A stretch of DNA of 64,000 nucleotides from positions 1-64,000 of the forward strand of contig CAMDCV010000019.1 of NCBI GenBank assembly GCA_945890645.1, read 5' to 3'. The DNA comes from Akkermansia muciniphila. GTDB lineage: Bacteria; Verrucomicrobiota; Verrucomicrobiia; Verrucomicrobiales; Akkermansiaceae. Below, in pieces: positions 43,145 through 53,559 of this stretch. Positions within the stretch are counted from its first letter, which is position 1. Each line of letters begins with the position of its first letter. Below the pieces are notes generated by a model, which saw only the letters and a program-made list of their open reading frames with translations, was not told the DNA's origin and made no database searches. Made by a program: the position numbers and the translations under genes.

Positions 43145-45946
43145 ATGAATTTTGCATCTGCGTTTTCAAGTTCTATACGTTCGATCGTTTGTATGGTGGC
43201 CTTACATTTTCCATTAGCTCATGCGGCAGTAACTCCCCTGGATTTGCGGGCCGATGGTCGTAGTGAACTACTGACGGCATCGGCACAACCGAAACTCTCA
43301 TGGCGGGTGGAGTCATCTGACCGCATGCAGGCGCAATCGGCGTGGCAGATTCTCGTGGCGAGTTCGGCGGAAATTTTAGCGAAGGATCAGGGTGATCTGT
43401 GGGACTCGGGCAAGCAAGCCGTGTCGCGTTCACCATTTGTGTCCTATGCCGGAAAGCCGCTGCTCGCGGGTGGCATCTATCATTGGAAAGTGCGTTGCTG
43501 GGATGATGCGGACAATGGTTCATCGTGGAGCAAACCTGCAGTGATCGAGATCGCGCCGATGTCGCCTGCGGATTGGCAAGGTGCGCGTTGGATCGATGAT
43601 GGTCGCGACAACCCGACGGAAGATAAAGATTTTTATCTACCGGATCCCGCACCGCTTCTGCGCAAGGAATTCAAGATCGCCAAACCGATCGTGCGCGCCC
43701 GTTTGCATGTAGCGGGCCTTGGTTATGCCTTGCCGAGCCTTAATGGAAAGCGCCTCGCTGATGCGCCGCTTGATCCACCTTGGACGGCTTTTGACAAACG
43801 GATTCTGTTTCGTTCGCATGATGTGACTGCTGCTTTAAACGAGGGAGAAAACTGCATCGGTCTCGCACTGGGAAATGGCTGGTACAATCCTCTTCCATTG
43901 CGCATGTGGGGGCATCGCAACATTCGCGGCAGCATGGAAGTGGGTCGTCCGCGAGCAATCGCTTGTTTGGTGATCGATCACGCCGATGGCAGTCATACGA
44001 AAATCACGACAGGTCCCGATTGGCAAGTCGCCACTGGTCCGACTCTGCGCAATAGCATCTACCTCGGCGAGGAGCGCGATGCACGCTTGAAAATTTCCGG
44101 ATGGGATAAGCCTGGCTTCGATGTCGCGAAGCGGAAAGCCGTGCGAGTCAACGATGCGCCACTGGAAACCCTCAAACCTTTGCTCGACATGCCGCCCGTT
44201 CTGGAGACAGAAACGTTTCCTGTGGCCAGCGTAAAGACGATCAGCAAGGGACTGCACATCGTGGATTTCGGGAAAAATTTCACCGGCTTGCCTGTGATCG
44301 ATCTTGATGTGCCAGCGGGAACAAAAATCGCTTTGCGCTACGGCGAGATTCTCAACGACGATGGCACACTCAATCCCCTGACCAGCGTCTGCGGGCAGAT
44401 CAAGGGCATGCGCAAGAACAAAGAAGGCGTAGAAAGTCCGATAGGTGGACCGGGTGCACCCGCCATTGCTTGGCAACAAGATGTCTACACCGCACGCGGC
44501 GGCAAGGAAACCTATCGCCCGGATTTCACTTTCCGCGCCTTCCGCTACATGGAAATCAGCGGCGTGGAGGCAGCGCCGAAACCTGAGAGCATTCGCGGCG
44601 TTCGCTTGCACTCCGCTTTGCCCGATGGTGGTACGTTTTCCTGCTCGAATGAACTTTTCAATCGCATTCAGAAAATCACCCGCAATACCTTCGTCAACAA
44701 CGTCGTCAGTGTGCAGTCGGACTGCCCGCACCGCGAACGCTTCGGCTACGGTGGCGACATCGCGGTCACGAGTGAAGCCTACATGATGAACTATGACATG
44801 TCCGGCTTCTATGCGAAAACGATACGCGACTGGGCCGATGGCGCACAGCCCGATGGCAATTTCACCGATACCGCGCCCTTCGTCGGAGTGCAATATTGTG
44901 GCGTCGGCTGGGCGATGGCACACCCGCTTTTGTTAGAGCAGCATTACCAACACTACGGTGATACCGCATTGCTCCAAGAACAACTCCCCGCTGCGATCCG
45001 TTGGTTTGATCTGGAGGCTGGCAAGCGCAAGGACGGACTGGTCACCTACGGTCTCGGCGATCACGAAGCATTCGTGCGACTCGGCGGTGCGCCTGTCACC
45101 ACGCCGATGTTCATCGATACCGCACGACGCATGGCACGGCTCTGCCGCTTCATTGGCGATGAAAAAGACGCGGCACGTTTCGAGCAAATGGCAGAGGATT
45201 CCGCCGCCGCATGGACGAAGGAATTTCTCGATGCCGCATCCGGCAAAGTCGGTGGCGGCACGCAATCAGAACTCGCGCTCGCTCTCGGATTCGGGGCAGT
45301 GCCCGATGTTTCAGAAAAAGCCGTGTTTGAATCGCTCGTGAAAGAAGTGACAGCCACAGCCGATGGTCCTTCGCTCACCACAGGGATTTTCGGCACGCGG
45401 TTTTTGTTAGAGCAACTCTCCCAGCGCGGACGCCATGAAATTGCCTACTCGCTGGCAAACCGCAAGGCCTTTCCGTCGTGGGGACACATGTTAGACAATG
45501 GCGCCACAACTTTGTGGGAAACATGGAAAGAAAGTGACAACACCTTCTCGCACAACCATCCGATGTTCGGCTCGATCTCCGCATGGTTCTTCCGTCATCT
45601 CGGCGGCATCCAAGCGATGGACGATGCCGTCGGCTTTGATAGGATTCTCATCCGCCCGCAACCCGTGGCTGATCTCACTTGGGTAAAGTGCTCGCACCGC
45701 TCCATCCGTGGCATGATTGTTTCCAACTGGAAAGTCAGCGATGCATCGAGTGAATATGAAATCGTGATTCCTCCGGACACCACCGCGATCATCGAACTTC
45801 CGAAAAAAGCCGGCGATCTCGTGACAGAATCCGGCAAAGCCATCACCGATGCACAAAGCGTCGGCATTCTCCCCGATCAAGAGACCGCCCATCGATTCAA
45901 AGTCAGCAGCGGCCGCTATCAGTTTGTGATTACGCATAAGAAATAA
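43145..45946 (+). CDS. Secreted alpha-L-rhamnosidase, GH78 family
   Basis: 933 residues from ATG 43145 (MNFASAFSSSIRSIVCMVAL), which is a signal peptide ending AHA. Standard order: N-terminal Ig-like and carbohydrate-binding domains (LSWRVESSDRMQAQSAWQIL; WQGARWIDD; GLALGNGWYNPLP), catalytic (alpha/alpha)6 barrel with SVQSDCPHRERFGYGGDI bearing the acid, and C-terminal beta domain (GRYQFVITHK). It releases terminal rhamnose from plant or algal glycans. Followed 6 nt later by the FAD enzyme gene. Confidence 0.92.
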   Translation: MNFASAFSSSIRSIVCMVALHFPLAHAAVTPLDLRADGRSELLTASAQPKLSWRVESSDRMQAQSAWQILVASSAEILAKDQGDLWDSGKQAVSRSPFVSYAGKPLLAGGIYHWKVRCWDDADNGSSWSKPAVIEIAPMSPADWQGARWIDDGRDNPTEDKDFYLPDPAPLLRKEFKIAKPIVRARLHVAGLGYALPSLNGKRLADAPLDPPWTAFDKRILFRSHDVTAALNEGENCIGLALGNGWYNPLPLRMWGHRNIRGSMEVGRPRAIACLVIDHADGSHTKITTGPDWQVATGPTLRNSIYLGEERDARLKISGWDKPGFDVAKRKAVRVNDAPLETLKPLLDMPPVLETETFPVASVKTISKGLHIVDFGKNFTGLPVIDLDVPAGTKIALRYGEILNDDGTLNPLTSVCGQIKGMRKNKEGVESPIGGPGAPAIAWQQDVYTARGGKETYRPDFTFRAFRYMEISGVEAAPKPESIRGVRLHSALPDGGTFSCSNELFNRIQKITRNTFVNNVVSVQSDCPHRERFGYGGDIAVTSEAYMMNYDMSGFYAKTIRDWADGAQPDGNFTDTAPFVGVQYCGVGWAMAHPLLLEQHYQHYGDTALLQEQLPAAIRWFDLEAGKRKDGLVTYGLGDHEAFVRLGGAPVTTPMFIDTARRMARLCRFIGDEKDAARFEQMAEDSAAAWTKEFLDAASGKVGGGTQSELALALGFGAVPDVSEKAVFESLVKEVTATADGPSLTTGIFGTRFLLEQLSQRGRHEIAYSLANRKAFPSWGHMLDNGATTLWETWKESDNTFSHNHPMFGSISAWFFRHLGGIQAMDDAVGFDRILIRPQPVADLTWVKCSHRSIRGMIVSNWKVSDASSEYEIVIPPDTTAIIELPKKAGDLVTESGKAITDAQSVGILPDQETAHRFKVSSGRYQFVITHKK

Positions 45947-45952
45947 TCATCC

Positions 45953-47530
45953 ATGAAAGAGCATTCGAAAAACTATGACGCGATCGTTGTCGGGGGCGGG
46001 CACAATGGGTTGGTGGCGGCTTGTTACCTGGCGAAGGCGGGGAAGTCGGTTTTGTTGTTAGAGGCTCATGAGGAACTCGGCGGTGCGACGACTAGCGTGA
46101 AGCCGTTTCCCGAATATGACGCGCGGCTTTCTCGTTATTCGTACTTAGTGTCGCTGCTGCCCGATCAAATTGTCGCGGATCTGGGAATTAACTTTCGTAC
46201 GCTGGATCGACCGGTGGCCTCTTACACGCCGTATCGAAAAGACGGTCGCGATGAAGGTTTATTGGTGGCTTCGGATTGGAATGAGGATACGGCGGAAAGT
46301 TTTGTTCGGCTCACGGGATCGGATCGCGAAGCTGCGGCGTGGCGGGAATTTTATGGGGAGATCGCTACGCTAGCGGAACGGCTTGCCCCCTCGATGCTGC
46401 AACCGCTGAAAAGCGCGGCGCAATTGAAAACGGAAACGGGTTTGCCGGACTTGTGGCGCGCCTTGATGGAAGTGCCCATTGGGGAAATCATTCGCGAGAG
46501 ATTTCAGGATGATATCGTGCGCGGTGTGGTGCTTACTGATGCCTTGATTGGAACTTTTGTGACGGCGAATGATTTACAAGCGAATCGGTGTTTTCTCTAT
46601 CATCTGATCGGCAATGGCAACGGCCAATGGCGCGTGCCGCAGGGGGGCATGGGGGCTTTGGTGAAAGAGTTGTTGCGTGTGGCAGAGGCGTCCGGTGTGG
46701 AGATTATCCGCAAGGCGCGTGTTGTTTCGTTAGAGAGTGGTGGCAATGGGGTGAGGGTGGAAACGGAAGCGGGTGATGCTTATCGTGGTAAGGATTTGTT
46801 GTTTGCCGCGGCGCCCCAGATATTGGAGCGCTTGAGGAATCAGGGAAGGCAAGCCGACGAGGACGTCGGCGCTCCCAGAAAATCTCTTGAAGGTTCGCAG
46901 TTGAAAATCAACATGCTGGTGAAGCAATTGCCGCGTTTGAAATCGGGCGTCGATCCGCGCATTGCTTTTGCGGGTACGTTTCATGTAAATGAATCGTTTT
47001 CTCAATTGGAAGAAGCTTACGCGCAGGCGAGTCGTGGTGAGATGCCGTTGCCTTTACCGCTTGAATTGTATTGTCACACGCTGACTGACCCGAGCATTCT
47101 TTCGGATGCACTCAATGCCAAGGGCTTTCACACGCTGACTTTGTTCGGTCTGCATACGCCCGCGGCCTTGTTTGATGCGAATCCCGCACAGGCGACAGCT
47201 CTCGCGCAAGAGCGTGCGTTAGCGGGACTGAACCAGTATCTGCTGGATCCGATCGAATCCGTGCTGGCGCCTTGCAGCGATGGCACGCTCGCGATCGAAG
47301 CGAAGTCGCCGCTCGATTTGGAAAAAGACATCTTCCTCCCGCGTGGCAATATTTTCCATCGCGATCTCGATTTCCCGTTTTTGGATGAAAGTCCATCTAC
47401 CCAGCAATGGGGCGCGGAAACGGATGATCCGCACATTTATCTTGCGGGTGCCGGAGCACAACGTGGCGGCGGGGTCAGTGGCATCGCTGGGCATAATGCG
47501 GCGATGGCATTGCTCGCGAAGTCCCAATGA
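45953..47530 (+). CDS. FAD-dependent oxidoreductase, CrtI/PYROXD2-like
   Basis: 525 residues. DAIVVGGGHNGLVAACYLA (about 9-27) is a dinucleotide-binding GxGxxG; LLLEAHEELGGATTS the FAD contact; VPQGGMGALVKELLRVAE in the middle; and IYLAGAGAQRGGGVSGIAGH at the C-terminus, all typical of phytoene desaturase-like/PYROXD2 proteins. Substrate unknown. Residues about 301-309 (A-D-E-D-V-G-A-P-R) are encoded by a REP hairpin (46853-46878) that keeps the frame open. The stop overlaps the next start (ATGA at 47527-47530). Confidence 0.85.
   Translation: MKEHSKNYDAIVVGGGHNGLVAACYLAKAGKSVLLLEAHEELGGATTSVKPFPEYDARLSRYSYLVSLLPDQIVADLGINFRTLDRPVASYTPYRKDGRDEGLLVASDWNEDTAESFVRLTGSDREAAAWREFYGEIATLAERLAPSMLQPLKSAAQLKTETGLPDLWRALMEVPIGEIIRERFQDDIVRGVVLTDALIGTFVTANDLQANRCFLYHLIGNGNGQWRVPQGGMGALVKELLRVAEASGVEIIRKARVVSLESGGNGVRVETEAGDAYRGKDLLFAAAPQILERLRNQGRQADEDVGAPRKSLEGSQLKINMLVKQLPRLKSGVDPRIAFAGTFHVNESFSQLEEAYAQASRGEMPLPLPLELYCHTLTDPSILSDALNAKGFHTLTLFGLHTPAALFDANPAQATALAQERALAGLNQYLLDPIESVLAPCSDGTLAIEAKSPLDLEKDIFLPRGNIFHRDLDFPFLDESPSTQQWGAETDDPHIYLAGAGAQRGGGVSGIAGHNAAMALLAKSQ
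46853..46878 (-). repeat. REP hairpin inserted in a coding sequence
   Basis: GCCGACGAGGACGTCGGC (46853-46870) is a 7-bp stem hairpin, followed by GCTCCCAG (46871-46878), which on the minus strand is the foot CTGGGAGC. This is the same element as at 56582-56607, base for base over 26 nt. It lies within the CrtI-like gene and adds about nine codons without a stop. Confidence 0.9.
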
Positions 47531-49899
47531 AAGTTGCCTATGGGCATAGCCGTAACTATTCTTTCATGATGCATTCGGCGCGATTCGTGTGGTGTTTTTT
47601 TTCTGCTTCATCGCTCGCGATGGCGGCAGAGACGCTGAGCTACAATCGCGATGTGCGGCAGATTCTCTCTGACAATTGTTTCGCCTGTCATGGCTTCGAT
47701 CCGAAAAAACGCGAAGCAGGGCTACGGCTTGATACCCGCGAAGGCGCGACTGCCAACAACGATGGCGTGATCGCGATTGTGCCCGGCGATGTCAGCAAAT
47801 CCGCTCTGTGGAAACGAATCAACAGCACCGATGAAGATGAGGTGATGCCGCCGCCGGAAACGCACAAAACTATCTCCACAGCGCAAAAAGAAATTTTACG
47901 CAAATGGATTGAGCAAGGAGCGCCTTACGAAAAACATTGGTCCTTCGTGCCACCCGCCGATGAGCCGATGCCCGTTGTGAAACAAAACAATTGGCCACGT
48001 CAGCCGCTTGATTATTTTGTGTTGGCGAAGCTGGAAGCGAAGAGTTTGAAGCCCTCACCAGAGGCAGAAAAGGAAACGCTGATCCGTCGCGTCACGCTCG
48101 ACCTCACAGGCCTGCCGCCTACTTTAGCGGAAGTGGATGCCTTTCTCGCCGATGCTTCGCCCGATGCTTATGAAAAAGTCGTCGATCGTTTGTTAGAGTC
48201 GCCGCACTATGGCGAGCGCATGGCGGTGGACTGGCTGGATGGCGCGCGCTATGCCGATACGAATGGTTTTCAAGTCGATCGCGACCGCGAAATCTGGGCG
48301 TGGCGCGATTGGGTGATCGGAGCGTTTAATCGCAACTTGCCTTTTGATCAATTTACTATCGAGCAGCTGGCGGGAGATTTATTGCCCAATCCCACACTGG
48401 ATCAACGTATTGCGACCGGCTTCAATCGCAACAGCATGCTCAATGAAGAGGGGGCCATCGATCCCGAAGAGTTTCTTGCGGAGTATGCCGCAGACCGCGC
48501 CGAAACGACGGCCGGTGTTTGGCTCGCTCTGACCTTTAACTGCTGCCGTTGTCACGATCACAAATACGATCCCTTGACGGCGCGCGATTTTTATTCGTTG
48601 AAAGCTTTTTTCAATAACGTTCCGGAAAGCGGCAATGGCAACTACAACGCTGCCATCCGCGTCAATAGCCCGCCGCAAATCAAACTACCCGCTCCAGAGA
48701 CCGAAGAAAAAATTCGCCTACTGCGCGAGCAATTGGCACAAGCAGAAACCGCCCAAGCGAAGGATCAAATCGCGGCATTGCAAAAGCAAATCAAAGCAGC
48801 GGAACTCAGCATCCCGACCACCTTGGTGATGGATGAGTTGAAAGTCCCACGACCTACTTTTGTGCTGACACGTGGTGCTTTCAATGCGCCGGGCGAACGC
48901 GTTGAACCCGCCTCGCCTGCGGTGCTACCCGCGATGGCGAGCGATCTGCCGCGCAACCGACTTGGCCTCGCGAAGTGGTTGGTCGATCCGCAAAATCCAC
49001 TCACGGCACGCGTGACCGTGAATCGCTATTGGCAACAAGTGTTCGGCTACGGCTTAGTGAAAACCAGTGAAGACTTCGGTGCGCAAGGAGACTCGCCCTC
49101 GCACCCTGAGATGCTCGATTGGCTCGCGAAGGATTTTGTGAGCAACGGCTGGAATGTGAAGCGCTTGATGAAAATGCTCGTCACGAGTTCTACCTATAGG
49201 CAGCACTCGCGCTTCACGCCGGAGTTGTTAGAATTGGATCCAGAAAATCGATTGCTCGCACGCAGTGCCCGCAATCGATTGATGGGCGAGTTCATCCGCG
49301 ATCAGGCACTCGCCACCAGCGGCTTGTTGGTGAACAAAATCGGCGGACCTTCGGTGAAACCCTATCACCCACCCGGTATTTACGAACAACTCACCGAAGG
49401 AAAAGGAACGAATTCCTACGTTCGCGGTAAAGGCGAGGACCTCTATCGACGCAGCCTCTATACCTACTGGAAACGCTCGGTGCCTCATCCTGCGATGCTA
49501 AGCTTTGGCACGCCATTTCGTGAGGTTTGTTCGCTGCATCGACCACACAGCAATACTCCTTTGCAAGCGCTCAATTTGATGAACGATGAAACCTACGTCG
49601 AGGCCAGCCGTTTCCTCGCCGCACGCATGATGCAATCATCCGCCGATGCCACCGCGCGCCTCACCTTCGGCTTCCGCACGGTGCTCGCCCGAGCGCCGAA
49701 GCCAGCCGAGTTGGCGATTCTCGAACGCGCCTATCGTCGGGCCCTCGATGATTTTACCAAAGACCCCGCCGCCGCCAAGGCATTGCTCGCCGTTGGTGCC
49801 ACACCACCCGACCCGCAGCTCAATGCCGTCGAATGGGCCGCGCTCAGCACCGTCGCCAGCACTATCTTGTGCCTGGATGAAACCGTCACCAAACCCTAA
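47527..49899 (+). CDS. Secreted DUF1549/DUF1553 protein with planctomycete cytochrome C-like domain
   Basis: 790 residues from ATG 47527; an ATG at 47566 or 47569 would place the signal peptide ([19 protein letters not shown]) at the very front and may be the true start. The heme-binding CFACH is at 51-55 in a PSCyt1 domain, then DUF1549 (about 150-345) and DUF1553 (about 485-740, [20 protein letters not shown]). This architecture is largely restricted to Planctomycetota and Verrucomicrobiota; function unproven, probably periplasmic electron transfer tied to glycan breakdown. It is followed by DUF1501 after 5 nt, the usual partner. Confidence 0.92.
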   Translation: MKVAYGHSRNYSFMMHSARFVWCFFSASSLAMAAETLSYNRDVRQILSDNCFACHGFDPKKREAGLRLDTREGATANNDGVIAIVPGDVSKSALWKRINSTDEDEVMPPPETHKTISTAQKEILRKWIEQGAPYEKHWSFVPPADEPMPVVKQNNWPRQPLDYFVLAKLEAKSLKPSPEAEKETLIRRVTLDLTGLPPTLAEVDAFLADASPDAYEKVVDRLLESPHYGERMAVDWLDGARYADTNGFQVDRDREIWAWRDWVIGAFNRNLPFDQFTIEQLAGDLLPNPTLDQRIATGFNRNSMLNEEGAIDPEEFLAEYAADRAETTAGVWLALTFNCCRCHDHKYDPLTARDFYSLKAFFNNVPESGNGNYNAAIRVNSPPQIKLPAPETEEKIRLLREQLAQAETAQAKDQIAALQKQIKAAELSIPTTLVMDELKVPRPTFVLTRGAFNAPGERVEPASPAVLPAMASDLPRNRLGLAKWLVDPQNPLTARVTVNRYWQQVFGYGLVKTSEDFGAQGDSPSHPEMLDWLAKDFVSNGWNVKRLMKMLVTSSTYRQHSRFTPELLELDPENRLLARSARNRLMGEFIRDQALATSGLLVNKIGGPSVKPYHPPGIYEQLTEGKGTNSYVRGKGEDLYRRSLYTYWKRSVPHPAMLSFGTPFREVCSLHRPHSNTPLQALNLMNDETYVEASRFLAARMMQSSADATARLTFGFRTVLARAPKPAELAILERAYRRALDDFTKDPAAAKALLAVGATPPDPQLNAVEWAALSTVASTILCLDETVTKP

Positions 49900-49904
49900 C
49901 AGAA

Positions 49905-51335
49905 ATGCATCCGCTCGATCCACTTCATCTCACGCGCCGACAGTTTCTCGGTCGCACGAGTCTCGGCATCGGCTCGGCGGCACTGGCGACCTTGCTGAAT
50001 CCGCAACTGTTCGCCGCAGGGGGATTTTCCGCGCCGCACTTTGCGCCGAAGGCGAAACGCGTAATCTGGTTAACCCAAGCCGGCGCGCCGTCGCAGTTGG
50101 AGACCTTTGATTACAAGCCAGGACTCAAGGCGATGTTCGACAAAGACATGCCCGCCTCCGTGCGCGGTGAGCAACGCCTCACGGGGTTCACTTCCGGACA
50201 GGCACGACTGCCAATCGCACCATCGGTGTATAACTTTTCCCAACATGGCCAAAGCGGCATGTGGATCAGTGAATTGCTGCCACACACCGCCAAGCTCGCG
50301 GATGAAATTTGCGTGATCCGTTCGATGCATACCGAGGCGATCAATCACGATCCTGCGATGACCTTGTTGCAAACCGGTCATCAGATCGGCGGTCGTCCGT
50401 CGCTTGGTTCGTGGGTGTCGTATGGTCTTGGCACGATGAATGAAAACTTGCCGACCTTCGTAGCCCTCGTTTCGCGACCTAGCGGAAAAGGGAACGCCCA
50501 ACCCTTGCACGAACGCATGTGGGGATCGGGATTTCTCCCCGCGAAGTACCAAGGCGTACGCTTCACTCCTGGTAAGGATCCCGTGCTCTATCTTGCCAAT
50601 CCCGCTGGCATCACGGGCGCGCGCCGTCGTGCAATGCTTGACGAACTTTCCGAGCTGAATCATCTAGCGCTCGATCAATACCAAGATCCCGAAACGCGCA
50701 ATCGTATCGATCAATTTGAAATGGCATTCCGCATGCAAGCCAGTGTGCCCGAGCTCGCCGATCTTTCTCAAGAACCCGAAGCTGTCTTCGCACGCTACGG
50801 TCCCGAGGCGCGCAAGCCCGGTAGCTATGCGGCAAACTGTATTCTCGCACGACGACTCGCCGAGCGTGGCGTGCGCTTTATCCAACTCTATCATCGTGGC
50901 TGGGATCAGCACGGCGACTTGCCCCGAGATATCAAGACTCAGTGCTACGATGTCGATCAGCCCAGCGCCGCCTTATTGATGGAATTAAAAGAACGCGGCT
51001 TGCTTGAAGACACTCTGGTGATCTGGGGTGGCGAGTTCGGCCGCACGGTATTTTCGCAAGGAAAACTCACCGCCGACAATTACGGTCGCGATCACCACCC
51101 GCGCTGCTTCAGCATCTGGATGGCAGGTGCCGGCATCAAGCGCGGCCACGTGCTCGGCGAAACCGATGAGTTCAGTTATAACGTCGTTAAAGATCCCGTC
51201 CATATTCACGACCTTAACGCCACGGCACTGCATCTACTTGGCATCGATCACACCCGCCTCACCCATCGCTACCAAGGAAGAGACTTCCGCCTCACCGACG
51301 TGCATGGGCATATCATGTCACAGCTTTTTGCGTGA
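49905..51335 (+). CDS. DUF1501 protein, Tat-exported
   Basis: 476 residues. [20 protein letters not shown] is a Tat signal with RRx[38 protein letters not shown], and the C-terminal [14 protein letters not shown] / [19 protein letters not shown] belong to DUF1501, an alkaline-phosphatase-like fold. It is the constant neighbour of DUF1549/1553 genes in this phylum, and the two are thought to work together. Exact reaction unknown. Confidence 0.93.
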   Translation: MHPLDPLHLTRRQFLGRTSLGIGSAALATLLNPQLFAAGGFSAPHFAPKAKRVIWLTQAGAPSQLETFDYKPGLKAMFDKDMPASVRGEQRLTGFTSGQARLPIAPSVYNFSQHGQSGMWISELLPHTAKLADEICVIRSMHTEAINHDPAMTLLQTGHQIGGRPSLGSWVSYGLGTMNENLPTFVALVSRPSGKGNAQPLHERMWGSGFLPAKYQGVRFTPGKDPVLYLANPAGITGARRRAMLDELSELNHLALDQYQDPETRNRIDQFEMAFRMQASVPELADLSQEPEAVFARYGPEARKPGSYAANCILARRLAERGVRFIQLYHRGWDQHGDLPRDIKTQCYDVDQPSAALLMELKERGLLEDTLVIWGGEFGRTVFSQGKLTADNYGRDHHPRCFSIWMAGAGIKRGHVLGETDEFSYNVVKDPVHIHDLNATALHLLGIDHTRLTHRYQGRDFRLTDVHGHIMSQLFA

Positions 51336-51479
51336 TACAGAGAAGGATAGCGGCAGCATTTTGAACCGAATGTTGCTTGGCCACATATTGCTCGACCCTG
51401 TTTTTTAATTCGCTCCTTGTCTTTTTCGATAACTGGAAGAGAATGCCGGTCACGGCGCTGTGCCGTCGTGTTACCCTTT

Positions 51480-52055
51480 ATGATATTTTACGTAATTTGG
51501 GGCCTTGCTGGCCTATTAGTTGGCATCGTCTTCGCCTCTTTTTTTGAATGGACCTTACACAAGTATGTCATGCATCGTCCGGTGGGAAGATTCCGTTACG
51601 CCTTTCAAGCGCATGCGGTGGTGCACCATCAGGTGTTCAAGGCGGATCACAGCTACCATTTGCAAAAGGAGAGCGATAAGGAAACAATTCCGATGGCTTG
51701 GTGGAATGGCCCGGTACTGATTATGATTGGCACACTTCCCTTTGCTTTAATCTCGTGGCTCATCGGCGAATGGGCATTTACGATAGGCGGGTTGCTGGCT
51801 TTCGCGAGTTACTACGTGACCTACGAATACATCCACTGGTGCATGCATTTGCCGAAGGCGCGCCGTGTCGAAAAGCCTCGTCTGTTCCAACGTATCAACG
51901 GTCATCACCTGTTGCATCATCGCTATATGCATAAGAATTTCAATGTCGTGCTACCCCTCGCCGATCTCTGCCTCGGCACGCTGATGCTGCGTTCGAAAAC
52001 ACACTTCGCCCAAGCTACAGGGCCGGCTGTGCCTAACGTACAACCGCTGGAATAA
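51480..52055 (+). CDS. Fatty acid hydroxylase-superfamily membrane protein
   Basis: 191 residues from ATG 51480 (MIFYVIWGLAGLLVGIVFAS); an upstream start would add a non-hydrophobic N-terminus. His clusters typical of the di-iron superfamily are all there: LHKYVMH, AHAVVHHQ, HWCMH, NGHHLLHHRYMH. Four membrane helices. Members hydroxylate or desaturate lipids, sterols or carotenoids. Six nt before a MATE transporter gene, so co-expressed. Substrate unknown. Confidence 0.85.
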   Translation: MIFYVIWGLAGLLVGIVFASFFEWTLHKYVMHRPVGRFRYAFQAHAVVHHQVFKADHSYHLQKESDKETIPMAWWNGPVLIMIGTLPFALISWLIGEWAFTIGGLLAFASYYVTYEYIHWCMHLPKARRVEKPRLFQRINGHHLLHHRYMHKNFNVVLPLADLCLGTLMLRSKTHFAQATGPAVPNVQPLE

Positions 52056-52061
52056 GTTCCT

Positions 52062-53474
52062 ATGGCTGAAAGCGATGGCACACCACACCGGACTATCCTC
52101 GCCGGACGATTGGGTGGCTTGAGCTTATCGCGTCAAGTCGCGCTGCTGGCGTTTTGGCCGTTGTTGGAAAACGCGATGACTTTCCTCGTCGGCGTGACCG
52201 ATGTAGTTGTATCGAGTCGCATGGCCGTCGGCGAAACACGTGTCGCCTTGCTTGATGCGATGGGCTTAGGTGGCTATGTTGGATGGTTTCTCAATATCCT
52301 GCAAGGCGCGGTCGCCGTGGGGGTGATGGCATTGGTCTCACGGGCAACTGGTGCACGCGACCCGATGTTGGCAAGGCGCGGTATGTGTCAGGGGCTGTGG
52401 TTAGGAGTGGCTGCGGGCTGTGGTTCCTTACTGCTGTTAAAACTCGGATATCATTCGCTGATTCGGCTGATGGATATGTCGCCACAGGCCTCGAGCTATG
52501 CTGGGGAATATCTGTCGATTTTGGCGCTCTCCGCTCCGTTCAGTGGTGCGATGATGGCACTCAATGCCGCGTTGCGCGGTTCGGGTGATACGCGCACGCC
52601 ATTCTTGTCAATGATCGTGGTCAACATGGTCAATGTTGCCTTGAGCGTGTTATTTGTGTTTGGTCCCGAACCTTTTGGCGGACATGGCATCGCGGGCATT
52701 GCTTGGGGCACGGTTTGTGGATGGATCTCAGGGTTGACCTCGGTCACGTTGGTGCTGTGGTTGCGCAAAGGTGGTGGTGAAACGGCATTGCGTTGGTCGC
52801 GCGAAGCATTGCGTTTCCATCGCGAGACGATGACTCGCATCGTACGCGTGGGCATCCCGCAGTCGATGGAAGTCGCGGGCATGTGGATGATCCACTATTT
52901 CGGCATTCAGACGATTTCGCAGTTACCGATGCATGGCGCACTTGGTGCTCACATGATCGCGATCCGTGTCGAGTCGATGAGTTTCATGCCTGGTTTCGCC
53001 ATCGCCACCGCCGCTGCCGCACTGACGGGACAGTATCTCGGTGCGGGTTCGAAGGAAATGGCCATCCGCGTGGTGCGGTTTTGTTGGAAGCTGAACATCG
53101 CGGTGATGAGTTTTCTCGGTTTATGCTTTGTATTGTTCCGCGAGTCCTTGGTCGGGATACTCGCTGCAGGGAGTGAGGAGCATTTGCGCATGGCCACGCC
53201 GCTGCTGGTTGTCTGTGCATTTTCGCAACCGGCCTTTGCGACCTGTATTTTGTTAAAAACAACGATGCGCGGTGCCGGTGCCACACCGATGGTGATGAAG
53301 TGGGCCTTTTCGATCATGGCCTTTTTCCGCATTGGCGTGCTGTTCTATTTCAAGTCCACCGGGCACCTTACGCTGATAGGCGTATGGACGATTTTCGCCA
53401 TCGATCTCACTGTGCAAGCCATCGTTTTCTCATGGCTGCATTTCCGCGGCAAGTGGCTGGAGGCGCGGGTGTAA
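52062..53474 (+). CDS. MATE-family efflux transporter
   Basis: 470 residues, 12 membrane helices. LSRQVALLAFWPLLENAMTF, LNAALRGSGDTRTPFLSMIV and VGIPQSMEVAGMWM are MATE signatures, in two related halves. It exports drugs or metabolites, driven by Na+ or H+. It starts 6 nt after the fatty-acid-hydroxylase gene. Confidence 0.9.
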   Translation: MAESDGTPHRTILAGRLGGLSLSRQVALLAFWPLLENAMTFLVGVTDVVVSSRMAVGETRVALLDAMGLGGYVGWFLNILQGAVAVGVMALVSRATGARDPMLARRGMCQGLWLGVAAGCGSLLLLKLGYHSLIRLMDMSPQASSYAGEYLSILALSAPFSGAMMALNAALRGSGDTRTPFLSMIVVNMVNVALSVLFVFGPEPFGGHGIAGIAWGTVCGWISGLTSVTLVLWLRKGGGETALRWSREALRFHRETMTRIVRVGIPQSMEVAGMWMIHYFGIQTISQLPMHGALGAHMIAIRVESMSFMPGFAIATAAAALTGQYLGAGSKEMAIRVVRFCWKLNIAVMSFLGLCFVLFRESLVGILAAGSEEHLRMATPLLVVCAFSQPAFATCILLKTTMRGAGATPMVMKWAFSIMAFFRIGVLFYFKSTGHLTLIGVWTIFAIDLTVQAIVFSWLHFRGKWLEARV

Positions 53475-53559
53475 TTGCGAGTGTTGCCCTTTTTCGCAAA
53501 CAAATCGTGCCACATAAGACACTAGGCAAAACGATGAATTTCTGTACTATCTCCCCTCT

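Noticed and set aside
43835-44923. Minus-strand frame of 362 codons
   Set aside because: It lies wholly inside the GH78 rhamnosidase gene, which has clear family motifs; shadow frame.
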